Below, piece by piece: positions 6,911 to 15,265 of a stretch of 35,246 nucleotides of DNA. Position numbers and translations under genes: made by a program. The notes under the pieces were generated by a model. The model ran no database searches and was not told where the DNA came from. It worked only from the letters and a program-made list of their open reading frames with translations. Each line of letters starts with the position of its first letter. Within the stretch, counting starts at the first letter, position 1. Source of the DNA: Nonomuraea aridisoli (GTDB lineage Bacteria; Actinomycetota; Actinomycetes; Streptosporangiales; Streptosporangiaceae); contig NZ_POUD01000073.1 of the NCBI RefSeq assembly GCF_003236395.1, positions 1 to 35,246 of the forward strand, given 5' to 3'.

Positions 6911-9664
6911 TTACTTCTTGGTGGTGCGTGGGGGGACGACGTGGACGAGGGCGCCCACGTTGCCCGGGAGGGGGGCCAGGAGCTTGAACTGCACGCCCAG
7001 GGCCTTGCCCTCGTCACCCGGGTTGCCGGTGCCGAGGACGGAGCCGGCGACCGTCTGGCCGTACAGCTCCGTGGCCGGGGTGCCGTCCTGGTGCACCACG
7101 CGGGTGGAGTACGCCTGGTCGCCCTTCGACGGCACGACCACCGAGGCGTCGAAGTCGCGGTAGTACAGACCGCCGTCGATCGTCTCGATGCCCGGGTACC
7201 ACGTCTTGGCGTCGGTGAAGGTCGAGACGCCCTTCTGCGCGGGGAAGTCCGTGCAGAACTGGCTGAACGGCTCGTCCTCCGCCTCCAGGCACTCCTTGAA
7301 CGGGTACGTCTTGCCGAACCCGAACGCGGCGTTCGAGGTCTGGACGCGTCCCTGCAGGTTCTTGTTGAGCTGCGGGTCCTTCTCGGCCGCCGCGCCCGTG
7401 CGGCGCAGCGGCTCGTAGTGGGAGTCCACGATCAGCAGGCTGCCCTTGGGCCCGATGCTCGGCTGCGTCTGGATGGTGTCGTAGACGTTGTTGTTGATGT
7501 ACGTCGAGTCGCGGTACCAGACCAGCAGGCCGGGCGCGTTGTACTTGACCTTCTGCACCTTCCACGCGCCGTCACGCAGGTAGTCGGTGTCGTAGGTGTA
7601 CTGCAGGCCCTTGTCGAAGCCGTCGAAGTTGCGCCACTCGGCCAGGTAGAACCGGGAGATCTCGCGCTCGCCGTTGTTACGCGTCCAGCCCTGGCCGCTG
7701 GTGTTGGTGAACGTGCCGACGATGTGCAGCCAGCCGGTGTCGCTCTCGGCGTCGTCGCTCCACACGGCCGTGCCGCCGTTGGTGAGCTCGAAGTCGTCGA
7801 CGTGCCAGCCGCGCATCTGGTAGGCGGCGTCGGTGTTGTACGTCAGCCGCAGCTTGATCGTCTGGCCGGCGAACGGCGTCAGGTTCACGTAGTCGTGCCG
7901 CCAGGCGCCGCCGGTGTCACCGGTGAGGCCGTACTTCTTGTTGCCGAAGGTGACGAGGTTCTTGTACGGGTCGGCGTAGTCGTCCGGCGTGCTGACCTCG
8001 TTGCCGGCCTCGTCGTAGACCTTCTGCTGGGTCCACGTCTCGCCGCCGTCCGTGGAGACCTCGACGAAGCCGAAGTCCCAGTCCTGCTCGATCTCGTAGT
8101 TGTTCCACATCCACAGCTTGAGATCGTCACCGGCGGGGACGGGCAGGTCGCGGGTCAGCGTCAGGTTGGCCCACTCCTGGTCGAGGTTGCTCCACCAGGC
8201 GTTCGAGCCGCTGTGCACGTCGATCATCTTGACCGGCGACGACTCCAGGTTGACGCGGACGCCGTCCTCGGTGAGCTTCGGCGTGCGCGAGGACTGGCCG
8301 ACGGTGACGACCTTGGCGCGGTCGCCCGGCTCGAACACCTTCGGGTTCGCCCAGCCGAGCACCCACTTGTCCCACAGGCCCATGTGGGCCGGCATCGACT
8401 GGAAGATCGGGCCGGAGTGGGAGCCGCTGGACATGAGGTCCCAGAAGTCGACGGCGGAGCTGGCCGCGCCCGTGGTGTCGTACAGGTCGGGCAGGCCGAG
8501 GTCGTGGCCGTACTCGTGGGCGAAGACGCCGACGCCGGCGTCCTCCGGCTGCACGATGTAGTTGGAGATCTTCTTGTCGCTGCCGGGGATCTTGTAGCCG
8601 CCGGCGACCGCGCTGGAGTGCGCCCAGATGGCGTACGTGCCCTCGGCGCCGCCGTCGGACGACTTGTCCTTGCCGGCGTGGACCAGCACCAGGTGGTCGA
8701 TCACGCCGTCGGGCTCGGCGTGGTTGCCGTCGCCGTCGGCGTCGGAGATGTCCTCGACGTCGTAGTCGGCCCACGGGAAGTCGGGCTGGGCCTGGGCGAG
8801 GGCGTTCACGGTGTCGATCGGCAGCTGCTGGGCGCCGAGCGGGTTGTCCGGGTGGCCGGACATGTCCTGGGGCGCGCCGCCGCAGGCCGCGGCGCCGTAC
8901 CAGGCCTCGGAGTGCGGGACCTTGATCCAGCCGACCGCCGAGCCGGTGACGGAGTAGGCGCCCTTCGACATCTCCTCGTACATCCGCTTCAGGGTGTGGC
9001 CGGAGATGTCGATGCCGCGCTTGCCGTCACGCGGGTCCTTCAGGTCGGGACGGACGCGCTCGGTGATGCCCTTGTCGGTGTAGAGCATCTTGTTGAAGTG
9101 CTCGGTGCTGAAGTCCTCGACCCAGAAGGAGTTGTTGTCCTTGGCCGGCAGGGTCGCCGGGTCGGGGATGTTGTTGTGCAGCGGGCCGTTGAGGAACGTG
9201 CCAGGCGGCTCGACGACGCAGTCGTTCGGGGCGCTGTTGACCGTGCGCAAGCGGTTGTAGCCGGAGAAGTCGTCGTTGGCCTGCTCGTTGAACTCGACGA
9301 GGATCGTGAGGAGCTTGGCCGTACGGACCTGCTTCGACTTCTTGAAGATCCAGTCCGCCGGGTTGCGGCCGGTCCTGATGGCCTCGTTCTCGCGGGCGGC
9401 GAGGATGCGGCCGGCCGCCGGGTTGCCGCTGGAGAACTTGCGGTCGAACTTCTCGGCCGGAGACAGCGACCGCGCCTTGGCGTTGTTGAGGGTGGGCTCC
9501 TGCGGGTCCCTCTCGACGCTCGGGGGCGCGTAGTTGATGTAGTGGTCCGCGGCCGTCGGCTGGTAGCGGGCGACGGACTCCGCCTGGGCGGGTGGCGCGG
9601 ACAGTGCGGCGCCCAGGAGGGCGACCACGGGGAAAGCTGCTAACAGGCGCTTCGTGCTGGGCAC
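6911..9664 (-). CDS. Secreted immune inhibitor A-type peptidase M6
   Basis: This 917-residue secreted zinc metallopeptidase has a signal peptide (KRLLAAFPVVALLGAALSAPPAQA, residues about 5-28) and the active-site motif HEYGHDLGLPD (HExxH at residues 383-387, bases 8504-8518). A Ca-binding-like stretch, DADGDG, lies before it. The C-terminal half has beta-sandwich segments ending in VDDFEL, typical of immune inhibitor A-like peptidases. I chose the GTG at 9662-9664 because GAGAGGG (9671-9677) lies six bases upstream and the signal peptide then begins at once; a longer frame from 9697 would add an odd N-terminus. The family degrades extracellular proteins. In a soil actinomycete the role is likely nutrient scavenging. 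The gene stands alone between two hairpins. Confidence 0.93.
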   Translation of the reverse strand: MPSTKRLLAAFPVVALLGAALSAPPAQAESVARYQPTAADHYINYAPPSVERDPQEPTLNNAKARSLSPAEKFDRKFSSGNPAAGRILAARENEAIRTGRNPADWIFKKSKQVRTAKLLTILVEFNEQANDDFSGYNRLRTVNSAPNDCVVEPPGTFLNGPLHNNIPDPATLPAKDNNSFWVEDFSTEHFNKMLYTDKGITERVRPDLKDPRDGKRGIDISGHTLKRMYEEMSKGAYSVTGSAVGWIKVPHSEAWYGAAACGGAPQDMSGHPDNPLGAQQLPIDTVNALAQAQPDFPWADYDVEDISDADGDGNHAEPDGVIDHLVLVHAGKDKSSDGGAEGTYAIWAHSSAVAGGYKIPGSDKKISNYIVQPEDAGVGVFAHEYGHDLGLPDLYDTTGAASSAVDFWDLMSSGSHSGPIFQSMPAHMGLWDKWVLGWANPKVFEPGDRAKVVTVGQSSRTPKLTEDGVRVNLESSPVKMIDVHSGSNAWWSNLDQEWANLTLTRDLPVPAGDDLKLWMWNNYEIEQDWDFGFVEVSTDGGETWTQQKVYDEAGNEVSTPDDYADPYKNLVTFGNKKYGLTGDTGGAWRHDYVNLTPFAGQTIKLRLTYNTDAAYQMRGWHVDDFELTNGGTAVWSDDAESDTGWLHIVGTFTNTSGQGWTRNNGEREISRFYLAEWRNFDGFDKGLQYTYDTDYLRDGAWKVQKVKYNAPGLLVWYRDSTYINNNVYDTIQTQPSIGPKGSLLIVDSHYEPLRRTGAAAEKDPQLNKNLQGRVQTSNAAFGFGKTYPFKECLEAEDEPFSQFCTDFPAQKGVSTFTDAKTWYPGIETIDGGLYYRDFDASVVVPSKGDQAYSTRVVHQDGTPATELYGQTVAGSVLGTGNPGDEGKALGVQFKLLAPLPGNVGALVHVVPPRTTKK

Positions 9665-9678
9665 CGGGAACCCTCTCT

Positions 9679-9695
9679 GCCCGGGGTCTCCGGGC
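9679..9695 (-). repeat. Short hairpin in the peptidase leader
   Basis: GCCCGG (9679-9684) and CCGGGC (9690-9695) form a 6-bp stem with a 5-nt loop, just upstream of the ribosome-binding site of the peptidase gene. It may affect translation initiation, but nothing more can be said. Confidence 0.3.
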
Positions 9696-9736
9696 AATCG
9701 GCCATGAAGAGTGCAATGCCGGACGTTAGAGGGTAG

Positions 9737-9767
9737 GTAAACTCAGCGTAAAGGCCGTTGTGTAAAC
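9737..9767. repeat. Three GTAAA(C/G) direct repeats in an AT-richer pocket
   Basis: GTAAAC (9737-9742), GTAAAG (9748-9753) and GTAAAC (9762-9767) are direct copies spaced 11 and 14 bases apart. They lie between the frdD stop and the peptidase start, in the only AT-richer stretch of that gap. This is the expected place for the peptidase promoter and its control sites. No convincing -35/-10 pair is seen. Confidence 0.3.
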
Positions 9768-9776
9768 GTGATCAAA

Positions 9777-10136
9777 CTACGACATATAGGTCATCATTCT
9801 CACCGCGACGATGCTGCCGGCGAGCGCGCCGCCGTAACACACCACCGCGATCAGCCGGTCGAACCGGCCGATGCCGAGCAGCTCCTCGCTGGTGAAGCGG
9901 AGCCGGTGCGCCGCGTGGAAGAGACAGAGCACGACGACGACCGCCAGCGCGATCCGTACGAGCCCGTGGCCGGCCAGCGCCCGCAGGTGGGCGGCGTCCG
10001 GCCAGTCCACCACGCCGAGCGGCATGAGCACCCCGAACAGCAGCACGACCACCGGCAGCACCAGCGCCGCCACCACTCCCCCGCCGGTGAACAGCAGCCA
10101 CAGGTACGGCTCCGGCGTGCGTCTCCTCGGCGTCAT
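9777..10136 (-). CDS. frdD: Fumarate reductase membrane anchor FrdD
   Basis: This 119-residue protein has three membrane segments (about residues 10-37, 50-70, 90-115) and follows the FrdD pattern: PEPYLWLLFTGGG near the start, LLFGVLMPLG in the first helix and an FHAAHRLRF turn. It anchors the FrdAB part to the membrane and helps form the menaquinone site. The ATG at 10134-10136 shares one base with the frdC stop (TGATG), so translation is coupled; a GTG three bases earlier is possible. A GAGG lies five bases upstream. It is the last gene of the frd operon. Sequence alone does not separate fumarate reductase from succinate dehydrogenase of this anchor type. Confidence 0.82.
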   Translation of the reverse strand: MTPRRRTPEPYLWLLFTGGGVVAALVLPVVVLLFGVLMPLGVVDWPDAAHLRALAGHGLVRIALAVVVVLCLFHAAHRLRFTSEELLGIGRFDRLIAVVCYGGALAGSIVAVRMMTYMS

Positions 10137-10555
10137 CACGACCTCAGCACGACATAGGCGATCAGCAGCGAGACCAGCGCCCAGGCCGTGTGGTTGCCGC
10201 CCTGGATCATCCAGGCCGGCACCCGCCGGCCGTCCAGCCGGACGACCGTGGCCTTCGGCGCGAGGTTGAGGAACGTGACCGCGTGGAAGACCGTCGCGGC
10301 CAGCGCCACCACGTTCAGGGCGATCATCCACGGCCGCGCGGCCAGCGCGGCGAACTCCGGCAGGCTCCCGCCCAGCACGGCGTCGACGAGCATCAGCAGG
10401 AAGACGATCGACCAGGCCACGAAGACGCTCGTCAGCTCGCGCAGCACGAACACGGTGTAACCGCGGCTGCGGGTGAACCAGAGCCGGTCGCGGCGCGGCC
10501 GGTAGGCGTCCGCGCGCGTGTCCCCCGTCATCCCGCCTGTCATCTCCCGCGTCAT
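10136..10555 (-). CDS. frdC: Fumarate reductase membrane anchor FrdC
   Basis: This 139-residue protein has three membrane segments and the family features FVLRELTSVFVAW in helix 1 and FLNLAPKATVV after helix 2, close to the pattern of E. coli FrdC. Together with FrdD it holds the catalytic subunits at the cytoplasmic face and binds quinone. The first ATG (10553-10555) overlaps the frdB stop by four bases (ATGA). Internal ATGs at residues 5 and 9 are alternative starts, since the first residues are low-complexity (MTREMTGGMTGD). It overlaps frdD by one base. Confidence 0.82.
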   Translation of the reverse strand: MTREMTGGMTGDTRADAYRPRRDRLWFTRSRGYTVFVLRELTSVFVAWSIVFLLMLVDAVLGGSLPEFAALAARPWMIALNVVALAATVFHAVTFLNLAPKATVVRLDGRRVPAWMIQGGNHTAWALVSLLIAYVVLRS

Positions 10556-11292
10556 CGCCGGCTCCACGGCAGCACCGAGCGCAGCGCGGCGCTCACCTTG
10601 TAGCGCTGGATGGCCTCGGCGGGGTCGACGTGCTTGGGGCAGACCTTGGTGCACTCGCCGACGAACGTGCACCCCCACACCGCGTCCTCCAGGTTGAGCA
10701 CGTCGAAGCGGTCGTCCATGTCGCGCGAGTCCAGGTTGTAGCGCTGGGCCAGCGCGATCGCGGCCGGGCCGAGGAAGTCGGGGTCGAGCACGTAGACGGG
10801 GCAGGCCGAGTAGCACAGCAGGCAGTTGATGCACATGCTGTACTGCTTGTACGCCTCCAGCTGCTCGGGCGTCTGGGCGTACTCGGCGGTCAGCGGCGGC
10901 TCCTCGCCCTCCCTGACCAGCCAGGGCCGCACCGACGACAGCTTGGCCAGGAAGTCGTCGATGTCCACGACCAGGTCGCGGATCACCGGGAACCCCTTGA
11001 GCGGCTCGATCCGCACCGGGCCGGGGGCGTACTCGGTGAGGAAGGTGCCGCAGGTCAGCCTGGCCTCGCCGTTGACCGTCATGCCGCACGAGCCGCACAC
11101 GCCCATCCGGCACGACCAGCGGAACGACAGGCTGCCGTCGAGCCGGTCCTTGATGTGGGTGAGCCCGTCGAGCACCGCCCAGTCGTCCATGAGCGGCACG
11201 TCGTACGCCTGGAACACCGGCTCGGCGTCCTCGCCGGGCCGGTACCGGGCGACCTCCATCCGGATCACCGGCGTCTCAGCGCTGTCAGTCAC
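10552..11292 (-). CDS. frdB: Fumarate reductase/succinate dehydrogenase iron-sulfur subunit
   Basis: This 246-residue iron-sulfur subunit passes electrons between FrdA and quinone. The N-terminal plant-type ferredoxin fold has CRMGVCGSCGMTVNG and a later LTC for the [2Fe-2S] cluster. The C-terminal part has CINCLLCYSACPVY and CTFVGECTKVCPK for the [4Fe-4S] and [3Fe-4S] clusters. All cluster cysteines are present. The start is a GTG at 11290-11292, overlapping the frdA stop by eight bases. The size fits the usual 240-250 residues. Confidence 0.93.
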   Translation of the reverse strand: MTDSAETPVIRMEVARYRPGEDAEPVFQAYDVPLMDDWAVLDGLTHIKDRLDGSLSFRWSCRMGVCGSCGMTVNGEARLTCGTFLTEYAPGPVRIEPLKGFPVIRDLVVDIDDFLAKLSSVRPWLVREGEEPPLTAEYAQTPEQLEAYKQYSMCINCLLCYSACPVYVLDPDFLGPAAIALAQRYNLDSRDMDDRFDVLNLEDAVWGCTFVGECTKVCPKHVDPAEAIQRYKVSAALRSVLPWSRR

Positions 11293-13027
11293 GGCCGTAG
11301 ACCCTCTCTCCCGGAGCCCAGCGGGTGATCGTCACGGGCAGCAGCCCCACCGACGGGGTGCCGTCGGGGGCGCGGTGCACCAGCGAGTGGGCCAGGTAGG
11401 CGGCGTCGTCGCGGTCGGTGTGGTCGGTGCGCTGGTGCGCGCCGCGCGACTCGCGCCGGTTCAGCGCGCAGGCCACGATCGTCTGCGCGACCTCCAGCAT
11501 GGCGTGCAGCTCCAGCAGGTTGATCAACTCGGTGTTGAACGTGGTGCTGCCGTCCTCGACGCGGGCCTCCTCGGCGCGCTCGCGCAGCCCGGCCAGCGTG
11601 TCGGCGGCCTTGGCCAGCACGTCGCCGCTGCGGTAGATGCCGGCCGCCCCTTCGAGGGTGTGCTGCATCTCCTCGCGCAGGTCGGCGATCCGGCCGCCGT
11701 TCCCGCCGCCCTCGCGCGCGCGTGCCAGCCGGCGCCGCTCGTCCTCCCCCTGGCTGTGCACGGCCGCCGGCTCTGCCTCCCGGTGCGAGCGGGCGAACTC
11801 GGCGGCGGCGATTCCCGCCCGGCGGCCGAAGACGAGGATCTCGGGCAGTGAGTTGGAGCCCAGCCGGTTGGCGCCGTTGATGCTCACGCACGCCGTCTCC
11901 CCCGCCGCGTACAGCCCGGCGACGGTGGTGGCGCCGTCGAGGTCGGTGTGGACGCCGCCCATCATGTAGTGCACGACCGGGCGCACCGGGATGAGGTCGC
12001 TCACCGGGTCGAGGTTCTGGTAGCTGCGGCACAGCTCGCGCACGAACGGGATGCGGTGCTCGATCTTCTCCTCGCCGAGGTGGCGCAGGTCCAGGTAGAC
12101 GACCGGCCCGTACGGGGTGTCGGCGGTGCGGCCCCTGCGCTGCTCGTGCACGAACGCCTGCGAGAGCCGGTCGCGCGGGCCCAGCTCCATGCTGCGCAGC
12201 GTCGGCTCGGGCGTGGGGGTGCCGAGGTCGTAGTCCTGCAGGTAGCGGTAGCCGTCCTTGTTGATCAGCCAGCCGCCCTCGGCCCTGGCCGCCTCGGTGA
12301 TGAGGATGCCGGTGAACGGCAGCCCGGTGGGGTGGTACTGGACGAACTCCATGTCCTTCAGCGGCGCCCCCTCCCGGTAGGCCAGGGCCATGCCGTCGCC
12401 GGTCTTGATGGCGGCGTTCGTGGTGAAGGGGAAGGCCCGGCCGCAGCCGCCGGTGGCCAGGACGACGGTCCGGGCGGGGATGGTCTCGACGCGGCCGGTC
12501 CTGATCTCGACGGCCACGACGCCGTGCACGCGGCCGTCGTCGACGACGAGCTTGGTGACGTACCACTCGTCGTACCTGATGATGTCCTGATATTTCAGGG
12601 TGGTCTGGAAGAGGGTGTGCAGCAGGTGGAAGCCGGTCTTGTCGGCGGCGTACCACGTGCGCATCTTCTTCATCCCGCCGAACGGCCGCACGGCCACCCG
12701 GCCGTCGCGCTCGCGGCTCCACGGGCAGCCCCAGTGCTCCAGCTGGATCAGCTCCCGCGGCGCCTCGGCCACGAACGCCTCGACCGCGTCCTGGTCGCAC
12801 AGCCAGTCGCCGCCGGAGATCGTGTCGTAGCAGTGCTCGTCGAGCGTGTCGCCGAGGCCGATCACCGCCGCCGCGCCGCCCTCGGCGGAGACGGTGTGAC
12901 TGCGCATCGGATACACCTTCGACACGACCGCCACCTTCAGCGCCGGATCGGTCTCGGCCACCGCCACGGCCGCCCGCAGCCCCGCCCCGCCGCCTCCGAC
13001 GATGAGCACATCGATCATGTCCGTCAT
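11285..13027 (-). CDS. frdA: Fumarate reductase/succinate dehydrogenase flavoprotein subunit
   Basis: This 580-residue flavoprotein interconverts fumarate and succinate. The FAD-binding motif VLIVGGGGAGLRAAV is at residues 7-21. The covalent FAD histidine lies in MRSHTVSAEGGAAAVIG (His44). Substrate-binding and catalytic parts include HYMMGGVHTD and the C-terminal GANRLGSNSLPE segment. The length matches FrdA of mycobacteria (about 583). The ATG at 13025-13027 overlaps the stop of the preceding small gene by four bases. The FrdC/FrdD anchors favour the frd name, but the complex may work in either direction with menaquinone. Confidence 0.93.
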   Translation of the reverse strand: MTDMIDVLIVGGGGAGLRAAVAVAETDPALKVAVVSKVYPMRSHTVSAEGGAAAVIGLGDTLDEHCYDTISGGDWLCDQDAVEAFVAEAPRELIQLEHWGCPWSRERDGRVAVRPFGGMKKMRTWYAADKTGFHLLHTLFQTTLKYQDIIRYDEWYVTKLVVDDGRVHGVVAVEIRTGRVETIPARTVVLATGGCGRAFPFTTNAAIKTGDGMALAYREGAPLKDMEFVQYHPTGLPFTGILITEAARAEGGWLINKDGYRYLQDYDLGTPTPEPTLRSMELGPRDRLSQAFVHEQRRGRTADTPYGPVVYLDLRHLGEEKIEHRIPFVRELCRSYQNLDPVSDLIPVRPVVHYMMGGVHTDLDGATTVAGLYAAGETACVSINGANRLGSNSLPEILVFGRRAGIAAAEFARSHREAEPAAVHSQGEDERRRLARAREGGGNGGRIADLREEMQHTLEGAAGIYRSGDVLAKAADTLAGLRERAEEARVEDGSTTFNTELINLLELHAMLEVAQTIVACALNRRESRGAHQRTDHTDRDDAAYLAHSLVHRAPDGTPSVGLLPVTITRWAPGERVYGRD

Positions 13028-13257
13028 TTCCCTCGATCCGGCTCGGCCTGGTCCTTGATGCGCTTGCCGTCGTGGCGGACAGCGGACATGTGGATGCTGC
13101 CGTCGTGGTACTCGTGGCGGATGCGGCGGCAGCCGCAGGTGTAGAACCAGTCGCGGATCAGCAGGCCGTAGCCGTCGTCCTCCATGAAGCGCTCACCGCC
13201 GACCTTCCTGCCGCAGGGCGCCGTCTCGGGGGCGAAGGGAGTTCGCGTTCCAGTCAT
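13024..13257 (-). CDS. 77-residue CxC protein leading the frd operon, unrecognised
   Basis: I do not recognise this 77-residue protein. Its core reads YGLLIRDWFYTCGC, followed by Arg/His-rich residues (RRIRHEYHDGSIHM), so a Cys-x-Cys pair is followed by three histidines within about 12 residues. Another Cys (residue 15) lies N-terminally. This could be a metal site; that is inference. The ATG at 13255-13257 has GAGGGAG eight bases upstream; a longer frame starting at 13296 uses TTG without a suitable site. The stop overlaps the frdA start by four bases (ATGA), so it is translationally coupled to frdA. That position suggests a role in assembly or regulation of the complex, for example flavinylation or cluster insertion, but no known assembly factor (SdhE, SdhF) is recognisable. 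Confidence 0.75.
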   Translation of the reverse strand: MTGTRTPFAPETAPCGRKVGGERFMEDDGYGLLIRDWFYTCGCRRIRHEYHDGSIHMSAVRHDGKRIKDQAEPDRGK

Positions 13258-13303
13258 CGCCGGTCTCCCTCGGGGGGCGGAGTCACCTCCACACAAGCAC
13301 CAA

Positions 13304-13316
13304 CCGGGCGCCCCGG
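13304..13316 (-). terminator. Short hairpin after ctaD
   Basis: CCGGG (13304-13308) and CCCGG (13312-13316) form a 5-bp stem 16 bases after the ctaD stop. It is weak, so read-through from ctaD into the frd operon is possible. The 75-base gap holds no other clear signal except a GGAGGTGA that does not precede a start codon. Confidence 0.3.
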
Positions 13317-13332
13317 CTAGGTCGCGAACCCG

Positions 13333-15051
13333 TCAGGAGCGCGTGCCCTCCGGGGCCTTCGGCTCGTCCCCCGGGCGCGGCCCCGGCTCGGGCGGTTCGG
13401 CGTCGGGGGCCTCGTCCGGCGGCACGCGGGGGTAGTGCAGGTCGAACGCGGGCCGCTCGGATCGGATGGGCGGGATGCTGGTGAAGTTGTGCCGGGGCGG
13501 CGGGCAGCTCGTGGCCCACTCCAGCGAGTTGCCGTAGCCCCACGGGTCGTCGAGGGTGACCTTCGGCGCGCGCCGGGCGGTCTTGAAGACGTTGTAGAGG
13601 AACGGCAGCGTCGAGGCGCCCAGCAGGAACGCCCCCACCGAGGAGAGCTGGTTGAGGAAGGTGAAGCCGTCGGCCACGCCGTAGTCGGCGTAGCGGCGCG
13701 GCATGCCGGCCGCCCCCAGCCAGTGCTGGACGAGGAACGTGGTGTGGAAGCCGACGAACAGCGTCCAGAAGTGCACCTTGCCGAGCCGGTCGTCGAGCAT
13801 CCGCCCGGTCATCTTCGGCCACCAGAAGTAGAAGCCGGCGAACATGGCGAACACCACGGTGCCGAAGACGACGTAGTGGAAGTGGGCCACCACGAAGTAG
13901 GTGTCGGTGATGTGGAAGTCGAGCGGCGGCGAGGCCAGGATGACCCCGGTCAGCCCGCCGAGCAGGAACGTCACCAGGAAGCCCACGGCGAACAACATCG
14001 GCGACTGGAAGGTCAGATGCCCGCGCCACATCGTGCCGATCCAGTTGAAGAACTTCACCCCGGTCGGCACCGCGATGAGGAACGTCATGAACGAGAAGAA
14101 CGGCAGCAGCACCTGCCCGGTCGGGAACATGTGGTGCGCCCACACCGTCATCGACAGGCCCGCGATCGTGATCGTCGCGCCCACCAGCCCCATGTAGCCG
14201 AAGATGGGCTTACGGCTGAAGACCGGGATGACCTCGGTGATGATGCCGAAGAACGGCAGCGCGATGATGTACACCTCGGGGTGGCCGAAGAACCAGAACA
14301 GGTGCTGCCAGATCAGCGGCCCGCCGTTCTCGGCGACGAAGACCTGCGTGCCGAGCTTGCGGTCGGCCTCCAGCACCAGCAGCGCGGCGGCCAGCACGGG
14401 GAAGGCCAGCAGCACCAGCAGGCCGGTCAGCAGCACGTTCCAGGTGAACAGCGGCATGCGGAACATCGTCATGCCGGGCGCGCGCATGCCGATGATCGTG
14501 GTGATGAAGTTGACCGAGCCGAGGATCGTCCCGAGGCCGGACAGCGCGAGCCCCATGATCCAGAAGTCGCCGCCGATCTGCGGCGAGTACACCGACGACG
14601 ACAGCGGCGTGTAGGCGAACCACCCGAAGTCGGCCGCGCCGCCGGGCGTGAAGAAGCCGATCAGCACCATCAGCCCGCCGAACAGGAACAACCAGTACGA
14701 CACCGCGTTCAGCCGCGGGAAGGCGACGTCGGGCGCGCCGATCTGCAGCGGCATGATGACGTTGGCGAACCCGGCGAACAGCGGGGTGGCGAACAACAAC
14801 AACATCACCGTGCCGTGCACGGTGAACAGCTGGTTGTACTGCTGCTGGCTGACGAGCTGCATGCCGGGCGCGGCGAGCTCGGCCCGGATGACCATGGCCA
14901 TGACGCCGGCGATGAGGAAGAACCCGAACGAGGAGATCAGGTACAGGTACCCGATGACCTTGTGGTCGGTGGTCGACAGCCAGGAGGCTATGACGGTCCC
15001 GGTGCGGCGGCGCCTGACCTGCTCGATCGTGGTCTCGCGAACAGTCGTCAC
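13333..15051 (-). CDS. ctaD: Cytochrome c oxidase subunit I (aa3 type)
   Basis: This 572-residue membrane protein of 12 helices is the catalytic subunit of haem-copper oxidase, which reduces O2 and pumps protons. The metal ligands are in place: His79 (low-spin haem, VHGTVMLLLF), His257 and Tyr261 of GHPEVYI (Cu-B and cross-linked Tyr), His306-His307, and His390/His392 in HFHYVVFG for the two haems. The C-terminal tail after about residue 520 is Pro/Glu-rich and variable. The GTG at 15049-15051 has GGGGAG seven bases upstream. No other cta genes adjoin it; a 77-residue gene and frdABCD follow in the same direction. It is probably one of several ctaD copies, as is common in large actinomycete genomes; that is inference. 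Confidence 0.95.
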   Translation of the reverse strand: MTTVRETTIEQVRRRRTGTVIASWLSTTDHKVIGYLYLISSFGFFLIAGVMAMVIRAELAAPGMQLVSQQQYNQLFTVHGTVMLLLFATPLFAGFANVIMPLQIGAPDVAFPRLNAVSYWLFLFGGLMVLIGFFTPGGAADFGWFAYTPLSSSVYSPQIGGDFWIMGLALSGLGTILGSVNFITTIIGMRAPGMTMFRMPLFTWNVLLTGLLVLLAFPVLAAALLVLEADRKLGTQVFVAENGGPLIWQHLFWFFGHPEVYIIALPFFGIITEVIPVFSRKPIFGYMGLVGATITIAGLSMTVWAHHMFPTGQVLLPFFSFMTFLIAVPTGVKFFNWIGTMWRGHLTFQSPMLFAVGFLVTFLLGGLTGVILASPPLDFHITDTYFVVAHFHYVVFGTVVFAMFAGFYFWWPKMTGRMLDDRLGKVHFWTLFVGFHTTFLVQHWLGAAGMPRRYADYGVADGFTFLNQLSSVGAFLLGASTLPFLYNVFKTARRAPKVTLDDPWGYGNSLEWATSCPPPRHNFTSIPPIRSERPAFDLHYPRVPPDEAPDAEPPEPGPRPGDEPKAPEGTRS

Positions 15052-15164
15052 GGCTGCTCCCCTCCTGTACGGAGTTGTGCCTGCCCCGATCTACCCATTG
15101 CACGCCAAGCCGCGACGCGGGGGAAGCCGTCTTTTGCCATCTGCCGCCAGGACTTTTGCGCCCG

Positions 15165-15194
15165 GCGTCCACATGCGTCCACATGCGTCCACAT
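15165..15194. repeat. Three tandem copies of GCGTCCACAT
   Basis: The 10-mer GCGTCCACAT is repeated three times without a mismatch (15165-15174, 15175-15184, 15185-15194). It lies in the 214-base gap between the divergent ctaD and aminotransferase genes. The exact 10-bp period puts the copies on nearly the same face of the helix, as in operators with several bound subunits. A chance microsatellite is the alternative. The rest of the gap holds two CTTTTGC copies and a possible -10 TATCCT (15230-15235), but no clear -35. Confidence 0.6.
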
Positions 15195-15265
15195 GACGGA
15201 AGTTCGCCGGGCCACGGCGCGCCATCTTCTATCCTTCAAGCCGGACCGACTCGGAGGAGAAGATC

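Noticed and set aside
6941..9643. 900-codon plus-strand frame opposite the M6 peptidase gene
   Set aside because: The minus-strand gene has a signal peptide, HExxH and family motifs; the plus frame is a Val/Arg/Gly-rich antisense shadow.
15165..15194. CRISPR array or plasmid-type iterons from the three 10-bp repeats
   Set aside because: Units are adjacent without spacers, far too short for CRISPR, and no replication or cas gene is near.
15048..15239. 63-codon minus-strand frame upstream of ctaD
   Set aside because: It covers the ctaD ribosome-binding site and the 10-bp repeats, has no start signal and no coding bias.
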